Shown: piece by piece, positions 1-9,010 of the stretch
Layout: each line of letters opens with the position of its first letter
How positions within the stretch are numbered: the first letter of the stretch is position 1
DNA from: Bacteroidota bacterium
Lineage (GTDB): Bacteria; Bacteroidota; Bacteroidia; Chitinophagales; Saprospiraceae
Direction of reading: 5' to 3'
Assembly: GCA_017857395.1 (NCBI GenBank)
Contig: JAFMDF010000011.1
Span: forward strand, 1 to 64,000
DNA: 64,000 nucleotides
The notes under the pieces: generated by a model
The model's database searches: none
Seen by the model: the letters and a program-made list of their open reading frames with translations, nothing else
What the model was told of the DNA's origin: nothing
Position numbers and translations under genes: made by a program

Positions 1-113
1 AATCAATGAAATAAATGACATATTTTATTTTTTAATAAGTTTAATTTAGTTCATTTGTATTATTTGACTGCCTTAAATCTATTTTCTATAGGTTTAAACC
101 AAAAACACCCAAT

Positions 114-1304
114 ATGTATAAATTAAATAAGTTGTTTTTCCTGTTCTTTATATTCAATTTAGGTTGTAGTAAAAATAGTAGTGAAACTACTCAACCAAAT
201 CCAGTTACACAAGCATCTGTTTCCGTTAATGGTAGTACGTTGTTTGAAAACGCGAATTCTGGTAGGCTACAATTTGAAATCAGGGCAAGTGAAACTTTGA
301 CTGCTGCCGTTTCCATTAATTACACTATTAGTGGGCTTACCGCAGAACCTGAGAAAGATTTCATGGCCAGTTCAGGCACCATAGAAATACCTGTAGGTAG
401 TAATTCTGCTAGTATCGCTGTTCCGATTGTTGATGATGAAGTGAATGAAATTAATGAAAAATTAATGGTGACACTAACGGAAGCGACCAATGCGACTATT
501 AATCAAGCTACCGCTATTGGTATCATTCAAGATGATGACCAACCTACTTATAATGCGGATGGCTATGAAACGGCTATGAGTCATTTCGGTTATGAGTTAG
601 AATGGTCAGACGAGTTTGACGGAACAGCTCTAGATACCGATGTATTCAATTATGATTTAGGAGATGGTTGTCCAGATCTTTGTGGTTGGGGGAATAATGA
701 ATTAGTGGTCTACACCAATGAACCAGAACATATTTGGTTAGCCGATGGACAATTAGTTATCCAAGCCACTAAAGAAGGAAGTAGTAATTTTAAAGCTGCT
801 AAAATTCATACGAAAGGCAAACAAGCTTTTCAATTTGGTAGAATTGATATCCGAGCTAAAATGCCTGAAGGGCAAGGCATTTGGCCAGCTATATGGATGT
901 TAGGTCAAAATATTGATGCCGTTGGATGGCCTGCTTGTGGAGAAATTGATATTATGGAATTGGTTGGTCATACGCCTAAAATCACCCATGGTACAGCCCA
1001 TTGGGGCCCACAAGGAGGGCCTAATAAATCTAGTGGGGCTTCTTTTAGTTTAGATGAAAAATTTAGTGAACGATTCCATGTATTTAGTTTAGTGTGGGAA
1101 AGGGATGAGCTATTATGGTATATGGATGAAGTGTTAATGCATAAAGTTACGGTTTCCAGTACACAAGGAGATTTATATCCATTCAATCAAGCTTTTTACC
1201 TTATTTTCAATATCGCTATAGGTGGAAATTGGCCAGGTAATCCAGATGAGACTACTGTTTTTCCACAACAAATGGTGGTGGATTATGTACGGTATTTTAA
1301 GTAG
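114..1304 (+). CDS. GH16 beta-glucanase (laminarinase-like) lipoprotein with Calx-beta domain
   Basis: Probably a surface lipoprotein that hydrolyses beta-1,3- or beta-1,3/1,4-glucans. The N-terminus is a lipoprotein signal ending FNLGC, with lipidated Cys18. Residues about 35-145 look like a Calx-beta repeat, including an acidic IVDDEVNE stretch and a closing IIQDDD. Residues about 160-396 are a GH16 fold with the EIDIME catalytic motif: E277 is the expected nucleophile and E282 the acid/base. The extra residue that makes EIDIME rather than EIDIE is typical of laminarinases. The length is normal for a Calx-beta plus GH16 protein. The next gene, in the same direction, is a broken arylsulfotransferase gene. 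Substrate choice is inferred from the motif only. Confidence 0.9.
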   Translation: MYKLNKLFFLFFIFNLGCSKNSSETTQPNPVTQASVSVNGSTLFENANSGRLQFEIRASETLTAAVSINYTISGLTAEPEKDFMASSGTIEIPVGSNSASIAVPIVDDEVNEINEKLMVTLTEATNATINQATAIGIIQDDDQPTYNADGYETAMSHFGYELEWSDEFDGTALDTDVFNYDLGDGCPDLCGWGNNELVVYTNEPEHIWLADGQLVIQATKEGSSNFKAAKIHTKGKQAFQFGRIDIRAKMPEGQGIWPAIWMLGQNIDAVGWPACGEIDIMELVGHTPKITHGTAHWGPQGGPNKSSGASFSLDEKFSERFHVFSLVWERDELLWYMDEVLMHKVTVSSTQGDLYPFNQAFYLIFNIAIGGNWPGNPDETTVFPQQMVVDYVRYFK

Positions 1305-1436
1305 GTCAGTTAAGCCGTTGTCGGTTAGCATAATGAAAAAATAGTCACCTCGAAAATGACGATTAATTATGCTTCCTTTGCATGGAATAAAAAACAATTG
1401 CAATAATCCAATTTGATTTAACCATAACCATCAAAA

Positions 1437-3176
1437 ATGAAAATATATACCTTGTTTATCAGCTCCATTCTTTGTTTAGCTCTTTTTTTTATCAACTGTG
1501 GAAAAGACACAACCCCTATTATTCCCAATCCTCCAACAAATAATAATAATGGAGGTATTATTCAAGATTTAAATGTCCTACTAAATCCAAGTACTTATGC
1601 GCCTTTATCGGCAAAATTGGAATTCTCTACTAATAAAGAGGTCACCATTCGCTTAAAAGTCAATGGAAAAAATGGAGCAGCGTCTGATGTAATTAGAGAA
1701 TTTACAGACCTCAATATGGCTTTTAGTCTTCCTGTTTTAGGTTTATATCCTAGTTTTCAAAATAAAGTAGAACTTGCTTTAATGGATGAAAATGGAATGA
1801 TGTTGAGTAATGACACCCTCACTATAGCAACACCGCCATTAACTACTGAATTACCCGTAGTTCGCATAGAAAAGGCTGATGTTTCGATGATGACCCCAGG
1901 CTGGAATTTAGTAAACTACGCAGGATATAACAGAAATAGACTTCCTCAAAAAGCTTTCATGTTTGATGAATTTGGAGATATTCGTTGGTATGTTGACTAT
2001 AGTGAGCATCCCAAGCTAAGTGACTTGATTTATGAAGTGGGATTAAGTCGTTTACAAAATGGTCATTTTATTTTTGGAGATAAGAACAGTAACGCTATAT
2101 ATGAAATAGACATGTTTGGCGACATTGTAAATAATTGGGATTTGAATGATTATATTTTCCATCATACCGTCATTGAAAAACCCAATGGTAATTTGCTATT
2201 AACGGCAAGTGAAAAAGGACAGTCAACCATCGAGGATATTGTTTTAGAAATTGATCGAACCAGCAATACTATTATTCGTAAATGGGGTTTAAGAGAATCC
2301 TTAGACAGATTTCGGCAAACTTGGGATACCGACCTAGGAGATATCAACAAAGATTGGTTTCATGGTAATGCCATTGCTTTTGACGAAAAAGATAATGCAA
2401 TCATCGTGTCAGGTAGAACACAAGGTATTGTCAAATTAACAGAAAATAATGAAGTTATTTGGATACTTGCTCCACATAAAGACTGGAAAACATCGGCAAA
2501 TGGATTGGATTTAAATGAGTTTTTATTACAGCCCTTAGATGCAGAAGGTCTACCTATTACAGATTTAGCCGTTCTTGAAGGTACTACCAATCACCCAGAT
2601 TTTGAATGGGCCTGGTACCAACATGCTCCTTTTTTGATGCCCAATGGTAATCTATTAGTTTTTTATAAGGGGCGAGGCAATTAATAATGTACCAGAAATG
2701 ACGAGGTTATTTTTTCTTTTAACAAGGCAAAATTTTCCAGCATAGTCTTTATTACGTTGGAAAATTTTAACGCAGTTAAATGGAAAAAGAATCCGTCAGG
2801 CTGGTAGGTTATTTTTTTCCTCGTCCCTAATGGGGATAATCGAAATTTTAATTCAACTCAAGCATACAGTCGTGCAGTAGAATATGAAATTGACGAAACC
2901 AACAAAACAATCAAACAAGTATGGACTTATGGAAAGGAAAGGGGAGCTGAATTATACAGCAGAATAGTATCAAAAGTAACCTACGATGAAGTGCAAAACA
3001 ATGTATTAATGACTAGTGGATCAATTGATTTTAATGAGAAAAAATATGGTAAAATAATAGAGATAAATAGGGCGACTAATAAAGTCTTATTTGAAGCAAC
3101 CATCATAGCACCTCAAACTTTTTTTATTATAACTTTTCATAGTGCACTACGAATGCCTTTATTTAATCAAAATTAA
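1437..3176 (+). pseudogene. arylsulfotransferase (ASST) family lipoprotein, interrupted by an insertion
   Basis: The first open part (1437-2684, 415 residues) has a lipoprotein signal (FFINC, Cys21), an Ig-like N-terminal region and an arylsulfotransferase propeller. The motif FHHTV (H242/H243) is followed by PNGN, the usual surroundings of the ASST catalytic histidine. The frame stops at 2682-2684, directly after PNGNLLVF. Homologous sequence resumes in the same phase at 2829 with NGDNRNFN and runs to the natural-looking C-terminus and stop at 3174-3176. About 165 bp of unrelated inverted-repeat DNA separates the halves. The first half might still be made, but it would lack about 115 C-terminal residues. 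An intact enzyme would transfer sulfate between phenolic compounds in the periplasm or at the surface. Confidence 0.8.
2664..2828. mobile_element. MITE-like palindromic insertion inside the arylsulfotransferase gene
   Basis: The ends form imperfect terminal inverted repeats: AAGGGGCGAGG at 2667-2677 against CCTCGTCCCTAA at 2819-2830. A second inner pair, AAAATTTTCCA near 2729-2739 and TGGAAAATTTT near 2758-2768, would close a long hairpin. The insert carries no open reading frame of note. The gene is in the same phase on both sides, so the net gain is a multiple of three (about 162-165 bp), but the insert brings stop codons. Exact boundaries and any target duplication cannot be fixed without an uninterrupted homologue. 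No related transposase is in the window. Confidence 0.6.
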
Positions 3177-4562
3177 TCACCGAAGCAAAAAAACATCTCC
3201 AGCCATAGTCTTTCGCTCCCCATTAGCAAAAAGCACAATGGCTTGATATAAATAAGTATCCTGTTTAGCCAGTATTCCATTGATTCGACCATCCCAGCCT
3301 TCATTAGGTTGATTCGGTAAAAGGTTCGATTTGAAAAAGACCAAACTGCCCCAGCGATCAAAAATGGAAAAACTTTCGATGGTTTTAGCATTTGTTCCTC
3401 CGTATATAGTAAATTGATTATTACCAGAAGAACTAGCAGGGTTAAATATATTGGGGGCATAAATTTCTGAGGGTAATTCAGTTACATCGATAACAAAATC
3501 AGCTCTATTAATACAGCCATTTTCATCTGTCACCAGAATATATAATTCATTATTACGCTGTGGAAAATAGTTGATTTCTGGGCAAGTTCTACAATCAATT
3601 TGACCGTTTGTCATCCATTCATATTCATAAGCTATTATTGCTTCTTCCCTCGGAATACTAACCGCTATATTTACAGGATTTCCTTCAGGTACGGTCGTTT
3701 TATCTGCATGAATGGTAAGCTCTAAAGGATCAAAATTTTGCACGATAAAAGAAGAAACACCTTCACAATTTTGGTCATTGGTCACCGTTATTTGATAGGC
3801 TCCCGCTTCTGAAATATTAATCAAGGAATCCGTAGCCCCAGTTGACCATTGGTAGGAGTCAAAACCAAACACCAATAAATCAGCAGTCATTTCTGGGCAT
3901 ATTGTAGATGGCCCTTTAATTTTTACGTCTACTTTACTAATATCAGGAATGTCTATGTTTCCAAAAAAAGTACAGCCCAGTTCATCCGTTACCGTTACTT
4001 CATATCGTCCTCCTTTTGTCACTTCTAAAGTGGAGGTTATACCAACTTCGCCCTCTCCTGCCCATTCGTAAGTCATAAATTTATCGGAAACTTCTAGTGT
4101 TTTAATCCCTTCTGTGCAACGGTCATCATTGACAAAAATAGGCACTTCTCGCTCGATATTATTGGCCAAAGCAAAAGCACAGTCAAAATCTGTTTCACAA
4201 CTCCAAAGTACGGTAATACGAGTGGCAAAGGTATAGGTAATAAAAGCATCTACATCAGAAGGATTACAAACAAAGTCATCATCATTAGATTTACATTCTC
4301 CTAAAAAAGTACCTTCGGGGGAGTACATTCTTGCGACTGATTCCGTATTGGAACAACCGTACCTCAAAAAATAAAAAATCCGACCGCTATTTTCTATTTC
4401 TGAAATGGCAGGGGGAATCCACTTACATCGTTCGCACAAATCCGTTTCTTCTTTCACTTCTCTTGCCAATTCCTTAATCCATTCCAAAGAGGTGTCTTCT
4501 TGCCCGAATAAATACATGGGAAGGCAGCATAAAAAGAGGCATATTTTTGAGCGATTTAGCAT
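3177..4562 (-). CDS. secreted protein with T9SS type B (gliding-associated, CHU_C) C-terminal domain
   Basis: A 461-residue protein with a Sec signal peptide (MLNRSKICLFLCCLPMYLFGQ). The middle contains Cys-rich segments and PKD/Ig-like modules typical of Bacteroidota adhesins, such as YQWSTGATDSLINISEAGAY and YEYEWMTNGQIDC. The last ~95 residues, from APNIFNP through FSIFDRWGSLVF and GWDGRINGILAKQDTYLYQ to the end, match the gliding motility-associated C-terminal domain, which acts as a type 9 secretion signal. The protein should therefore leave the cell through the SprA translocon encoded at 26.4-33.9 kb. Its stop codon abuts that of the broken sulfotransferase gene with no spacer. The ligand or function of the passenger is not recognisable. 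Confidence 0.85.
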   Translation of the reverse strand: MLNRSKICLFLCCLPMYLFGQEDTSLEWIKELAREVKEETDLCERCKWIPPAISEIENSGRIFYFLRYGCSNTESVARMYSPEGTFLGECKSNDDDFVCNPSDVDAFITYTFATRITVLWSCETDFDCAFALANNIEREVPIFVNDDRCTEGIKTLEVSDKFMTYEWAGEGEVGITSTLEVTKGGRYEVTVTDELGCTFFGNIDIPDISKVDVKIKGPSTICPEMTADLLVFGFDSYQWSTGATDSLINISEAGAYQITVTNDQNCEGVSSFIVQNFDPLELTIHADKTTVPEGNPVNIAVSIPREEAIIAYEYEWMTNGQIDCRTCPEINYFPQRNNELYILVTDENGCINRADFVIDVTELPSEIYAPNIFNPASSSGNNQFTIYGGTNAKTIESFSIFDRWGSLVFFKSNLLPNQPNEGWDGRINGILAKQDTYLYQAIVLFANGERKTMAGDVFLLR

Positions 4563-4627
4563 TTATATCATTGAAATGTCTCAAGTAACTTTTGACAATG
4601 CTGCATTAGAATAAATTGATTTTTTGT

Positions 4628-4722
4628 CACATAGCCACATAGTTTGAAACATAGTAAAACATAGTTTTTTAGTCGATAAAACTATGTTTTCTATGTGTTG
4701 TTTTTACTATTGTGGCTATGTG
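4628..4722. repeat. nested intergenic palindrome (ACATAG words)
   Basis: The outer arms are CACATAGCCACATAGT (4628-4643) and its near-complement ending TGGCTATGTG (4706-4722). The inner arms AAAACATAGTTTT (4656-4668) and AAAACTATGTTTT (4678-4690) are perfectly complementary. The word ACATAG is repeated several times inside. It lies between two minus-strand genes, 3' of the upstream FG-GAP gene at 4836. It could act as a terminator or be a REP-like element. The remainder of 4723-4835 shows nothing else. Confidence 0.6.
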
Positions 4723-4835
4723 TTGAAAAAAAACACAGTAATTAGGCGTTAGTAGATTTTCTCAAAAATGACAAATAGTACGTGGTAATGTAGCATTAGT
4801 AGTTTCCTGCGGAAAAGCAAACTGTCTTTTTCGGT

Positions 4836-7800
4836 TTACAAAATCACTCTATTCCCTCCCTGATAATCAAACACTTCTACTTTACTGGCATTAGTAGGCA
4901 CCGTTAATACTCTAGCAGATTGAGATAAAAAAGTCTGACCGTAACCACATTCTTCTTTATAACTTTGTCCATCACTTAAGGTAATAATGGCGTAAGCATC
5001 AAAAGGCTGTAAATCAATATTTTTTGAATTAGTAGCGGTATTCCCAAATACTTTTAACGGGCCTTTATTTTGGGAGGCGATAATCGCTAATTGTTGATTG
5101 GCTTGTCTAACTTGTACCAAAGCTTTAGCATCTCCTGGCATATAAAATCCACTCTCCGCTAAAGTTGTTGGTTCAAATCCACCTTTTCCGTCACCAATCA
5201 ATAATAAACCATTAAAAGCATCTGCTTTACCCATTGCTGTTTCCATTCCGTGGTCATTGCCTTGTAATAAAACATCTTTATATCCATCTCCGTCAAAATC
5301 TTTAGCAATCATACCATAAATGGGGGCAATTTGGGCCTCTATAGGCAATGCCTGCAAAGCAAAATTACCATCACCTTGGTTCTCAAGATAAGCAGATTTT
5401 AGGTAATTGGCGGTTAAAATCAGCGGATTAGTATTTTCAAAGACTTCTAAAACCTCTTTTACTGTTTTTAAACCAAAATCTCGGTGTACAGGAAATTCCT
5501 TTTTGAATTGAATAATTTGTTTATCCATATCCATTCTTCCAAAATAAGGATATTCTTTGGGGTCTCGCTGGTCAAAGGTGGAAAAGTAAGCCGTTGGAAT
5601 GGCATCATATCCTCCATTTCCATCAAAATCTGCTGCATATAATCCAATCGGTTGGTCTTCGGTCACTTTCCACAAGGTATTCATTCCTGTATTTCCTACC
5701 ACATAATCCATATCTCCATCTTGATCAAAATCTGCCGCTACTAGACTATTCCACCAGCCCCTTTTATTACTTGGTTGTTTAGTTGCTTGATCTATTATTT
5801 TACCTGATGGCTCAAATTTTCCTTCGTTATTTTTCAGGAAGGTAATGGGCATAAATTCTCCTGCAATCAATAAATCTTGCCAGCCATCATTATCATAATC
5901 CGTCCAAAGGGCATCGCAAACTAACCCAATATCGGTTAAAGCAGGAGCTATTTTTTCATTGACTATATCGAATTTTATTTGATTCGCTGTAGAATTATTC
6001 TGTAAAATATAGCTAGAAACTGGTTTGGGATATTGTTGTGGTTCAAGTCGACCACCTACAAATAAATCTAAATCTCCATCTTTATCATAGTCTGCTGCTT
6101 TAATACAGGAGCCACTACTCAAAAATTCAGGTAAGGCATTCTTTTCTAATCGGAATCGACCATTTTCGTTCACATAAAACTGGTCTTGATAAGTGGAATC
6201 GGTTGCCACAAATTCATTGCCTCCATTCACTAGATACAAATCATTATCACCATCTTTATCTGCATCAAATAATAAAACGCCTAAAGTCTCTTCTCTAGGT
6301 TCTTCCGTCATATCCATCCATAAATCGGTCGCTTGAAATTGACCGTGTGCTTGTTGGATAAAAAATTGCCCTTTTTTAAATCTAGATCCGCCTACAAAAA
6401 AATCATCTAATCCATCTCCATTGACATCGCCAACAGCAATGCCTGGTCCGTACTGAGATAATTTATGTGGAATTAAACGCTGAACATTAAAATCAACAAA
6501 ATCTTCTTCGTCTTGCAGATAATTAATACCAGTTTCCGAAGTAATATCTTTGAAAATTGGTGATTCCTTTTCTGCTAATTTATTGTCCCGCGCTGACTTT
6601 GTAGCATCCTTAATATCTAAGCTTAATATTTGATTAACGGCTACATTTTCTAAAATTTGCTGTTGCCCATTTGGCCAAGTACAGATAATTTTAGATACCG
6701 TTGTATTGCTACCCAAGCCAAAATGTGCCACAGATTCCATCGTAGATAAATACCCTCTAAAGGTCGTATGTTCCCAAAATTGTTGCTGGTTCTCCCCATA
6801 AAAAAGTTGAATAGTTGCCCCTTGTCCAGTCGGATTAGCTTTGTCTCCAATAAAATTAATCCGCAACCAATTGGCTGGGTTGTCTTCCGTATTTTTTAAA
6901 TTATTTTTATAGACAAAAGCCGCATCATTGATATTATTTACCACATAATCCAAATCTCCGTCATTGTCTAAATCCGCATAAACAGCTCCATTGGAAAAGG
7001 AAACTGTTTTGGTACCCACCCAATCATTTGTCACATTAGAAAAGGTTAAATCTCCATTATTTAGGTAAGCATAATTCCTTATTTTGACAGAAGGGATTTG
7101 AGATAATAACAGATTAGGAGAAGCCAAGCGATTAAATTGTTGGTGATAATCAATAAAATCTCGGTCAGTTACATCTTTTGGAAAACCGTTGGTAATAATA
7201 ATATCTCGATATCCATCATTATTAAAATCCGCCACTAAAGGCGTCCAACTCCAATCCGTGGCACTAATTCCTGCTACCATAGCTATTTCACTAAACGTAA
7301 TATCTTTAGTAGAATCAGGTCTTTCTCCTTGATTTAATTGTAGTGTATTTCGCAAATATTGGTAGGTATAACCAAAGCGGTCATTATTATAATAACTGCT
7401 ATAATTATTAGCTGGCAACATCGTCTTTTTCCGAAAATTATCTTCTGGCAACATATCTACCGCAATCACATCTGCCAAGCCATCGTTATTCACATCCACT
7501 ACATCACTCCCCATTGCAGACGCACTCGTATGTTTAAAATAAGTATCTGCTTTATCCGTAAAAGTGCCATCTCCATTATTGATATAAAATAAATCATTGG
7601 TCAAATAGTCATTGGAAACGAAAATATCTTTCCAACCATCTTTATTAATATCCGTAATATTCACGCCTAAACCAAACCCTTCTATTAGAATACCCGCTTC
7701 TTTAGATACATCTGTAAATACAGGATGTCCCAATGTTGCACTCCAATCATTTCGGAACAATTTATCAGTTTTTGGAGAGCTACCGTCTATTATTTTTTTG

Positions 7801-8426
7801 CGGTATTTATTAGGTAATTTCGTTTCATCCATTTCATTAACTAACAAATAAACATCTAAATCACCATCATTATCATAATCAAAAAAAGTAGCATTGGTCG
7901 TATGTGATTGATCAGCCAATCCATATGCGCTCGCCATTTCTTTAAAAGTAGGCACATTTTCTCCATTCAATCCTTGGTGAATAAATAAGGTATTTTGCCG
8001 TTGTACAGCATCAGACCTATTGGTCGCACAAACATAAATATCTGGCCAACCATCTTGGTTAATATCTATAACCGCAACCCCTGAAGACCAACGGTTTTCA
8101 GCAACTACTCCCGCTTCTTCAGTAATGTCTTCGAATTTAAAATCACCTTGATTTAGGTATAATTTATTCGATTCCATATTCGCCGTAAAGTATAAGTCGG
8201 ATAGACCATCTTCATTAAAATCTGCTACGGCAATACCCCCGCCATTATAGATATATTCATTTTTCAGGATATTAATTTCTTCCGATTCGGTGATGGTGTT
8301 AGAGAAGGTAATTCCAGTTTCTTCGGGGGATAATAGTTCGAATTGATGGTTAGTGTTCCAATTGCATGCCGTAGTTATAACTAAAATAAGTAGAAAGGAA
8401 AGTTTTTGAAAATTGAGTTTACTCAT
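4836..8426 (-). CDS. FG-GAP/VCBS repeat lipoprotein with ASPIC/UnbV domain (1)
   Basis: A large extracellular lipoprotein of 1196 residues. The start at 8426 was chosen over the upstream in-frame ATG at 8507 because MSKLNFQKLSFLLILVITTAC is a textbook lipoprotein signal (Cys21). Many calcium-binding D-x-N/D-x-D-G-x-x-D loops, such as DFNEDGLSDLYF, DINQDGWPDIYV and DYDNDGDLDVYL, indicate a seven-bladed FG-GAP propeller in each half. Between them, at about residues 520-600, is an ASPIC/UnbV domain (GYLSTMESVAHFGLG, then TWPNGQQQ). The family commonly sits beside SusC/SusD pairs in Bacteroidota but has no proven biochemical role; ligand binding at the cell surface is an inference. A close paralogue is encoded at 9011-12343. 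Confidence 0.9.
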   Translation of the reverse strand: MSKLNFQKLSFLLILVITTACNWNTNHQFELLSPEETGITFSNTITESEEINILKNEYIYNGGGIAVADFNEDGLSDLYFTANMESNKLYLNQGDFKFEDITEEAGVVAENRWSSGVAVIDINQDGWPDIYVCATNRSDAVQRQNTLFIHQGLNGENVPTFKEMASAYGLADQSHTTNATFFDYDNDGDLDVYLLVNEMDETKLPNKYRKKIIDGSSPKTDKLFRNDWSATLGHPVFTDVSKEAGILIEGFGLGVNITDINKDGWKDIFVSNDYLTNDLFYINNGDGTFTDKADTYFKHTSASAMGSDVVDVNNDGLADVIAVDMLPEDNFRKKTMLPANNYSSYYNNDRFGYTYQYLRNTLQLNQGERPDSTKDITFSEIAMVAGISATDWSWTPLVADFNNDGYRDIIITNGFPKDVTDRDFIDYHQQFNRLASPNLLLSQIPSVKIRNYAYLNNGDLTFSNVTNDWVGTKTVSFSNGAVYADLDNDGDLDYVVNNINDAAFVYKNNLKNTEDNPANWLRINFIGDKANPTGQGATIQLFYGENQQQFWEHTTFRGYLSTMESVAHFGLGSNTTVSKIICTWPNGQQQILENVAVNQILSLDIKDATKSARDNKLAEKESPIFKDITSETGINYLQDEEDFVDFNVQRLIPHKLSQYGPGIAVGDVNGDGLDDFFVGGSRFKKGQFFIQQAHGQFQATDLWMDMTEEPREETLGVLLFDADKDGDNDLYLVNGGNEFVATDSTYQDQFYVNENGRFRLEKNALPEFLSSGSCIKAADYDKDGDLDLFVGGRLEPQQYPKPVSSYILQNNSTANQIKFDIVNEKIAPALTDIGLVCDALWTDYDNDGWQDLLIAGEFMPITFLKNNEGKFEPSGKIIDQATKQPSNKRGWWNSLVAADFDQDGDMDYVVGNTGMNTLWKVTEDQPIGLYAADFDGNGGYDAIPTAYFSTFDQRDPKEYPYFGRMDMDKQIIQFKKEFPVHRDFGLKTVKEVLEVFENTNPLILTANYLKSAYLENQGDGNFALQALPIEAQIAPIYGMIAKDFDGDGYKDVLLQGNDHGMETAMGKADAFNGLLLIGDGKGGFEPTTLAESGFYMPGDAKALVQVRQANQQLAIIASQNKGPLKVFGNTATNSKNIDLQPFDAYAIITLSDGQSYKEECGYGQTFLSQSARVLTVPTNASKVEVFDYQGGNRVIL

Positions 8427-8463
8427 TAAGCTAAAATGTGTGTCGGTTATTAATTTTTGTTTT

Positions 8464-8547
8464 TTTGATACAATGCATTTAAAGTGTCCGTAGCTTAGGC
8501 ATCCCAATATTCGGGAAAGGCTAAACTACGGTTTGCAATGTATCAAA
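8464..8547. repeat. long intergenic hairpin (CCGTAG family)
   Basis: The outer arms TTTGATACAATGCA (8464-8477) and TGCAATGTATCAAA (8534-8547) pair with one mismatch. The inner arms CCGTAGCTTAGGCATCCC and GGGAAAGGCTAAACTACGG pair around an AATATTC loop. It lies downstream of the small plug-like lipoprotein gene and upstream of the FG-GAP gene, both on the minus strand. The inner word resembles the arm of the hairpin at 51678-51751. Confidence 0.65.
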
Positions 8548-8582
8548 GAGTCAGAATTTTCTAATAAATAGGAAGTTTTGGC

Positions 8583-8957
8583 TTAGTCTGTTTCGATTAC
8601 AATAAAAGAATGAAAAGACCCCAGAAGACCATTTCTATAAATGGTAGGACCAGAATTTCTAGGAAATTCTACTTTCTTTATATTCTTACCTTCAACTAAT
8701 TGGCAGACATCAAATAAATTATTTCCTCTTTCTATACCATTAAGTATAAAGTTGGGACAGGAAGGTACTTTCATATTATGGCCAAATCCATCTATTCTTA
8801 AACCGGGTATTGCCTCGATTTTGGCAATTAAATCCGCTTGAGCAGAATATTCTTCTTCTGATTCCATTTCAGGTGTTACGGTTAGTGATTTAGTAGTAGA
8901 GGGAGCGCATGCTGTGTAAAAAGATGCCATTAAAAGCAGTACAAATAGTTGTTTCAT
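8583..8957 (-). CDS. small lipoprotein with degenerate TonB-receptor plug-like domain
   Basis: 124 residues. The start at 8957 gives a clean lipoprotein signal (MKQLFVLLLMASFYTAC, Cys17); the in-frame ATG at 8993 would add 12 residues before it. The mature part aligns by eye with the clearer plug-domain lipoprotein at 24221-24634: a GLRIDGFG segment, then FILNGIERG in place of LFVINGTDVG, then IKKVEFPRNSGPTIYRNGLLG in place of IKSVRVLKGSDATFYGLRGAG, ending VIETD. It lacks the RGVNSYGSN portion and so is diverged. No barrel follows. It sits between two FG-GAP/ASPIC lipoproteins on the same strand, so it is probably co-expressed with them. Function is unknown; a protein-protein role at the outer membrane is a guess. 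Confidence 0.65.
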   Translation of the reverse strand: MKQLFVLLLMASFYTACAPSTTKSLTVTPEMESEEEYSAQADLIAKIEAIPGLRIDGFGHNMKVPSCPNFILNGIERGNNLFDVCQLVEGKNIKKVEFPRNSGPTIYRNGLLGSFHSFIVIETD

Positions 8958-9010
8958 TTTAAAAGTTTTAAGTTTAAAAAAATTATACAGCATTAACTCC
9001 TACAAAGTAC

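Noticed and set aside
1321-1373. Possible relative of the 2664-2828 element between the first two genes
   Set aside because: Only an 8-bp inverted repeat (AGCATAAT/ATTATGCT) and a shared 9-mer AAATGACGA were found, which is too little.
114-3176. A polysaccharide utilisation locus formed by the GH16 and sulfotransferase genes
   Set aside because: No SusC/D pair is adjacent on that strand, and the second gene is broken.
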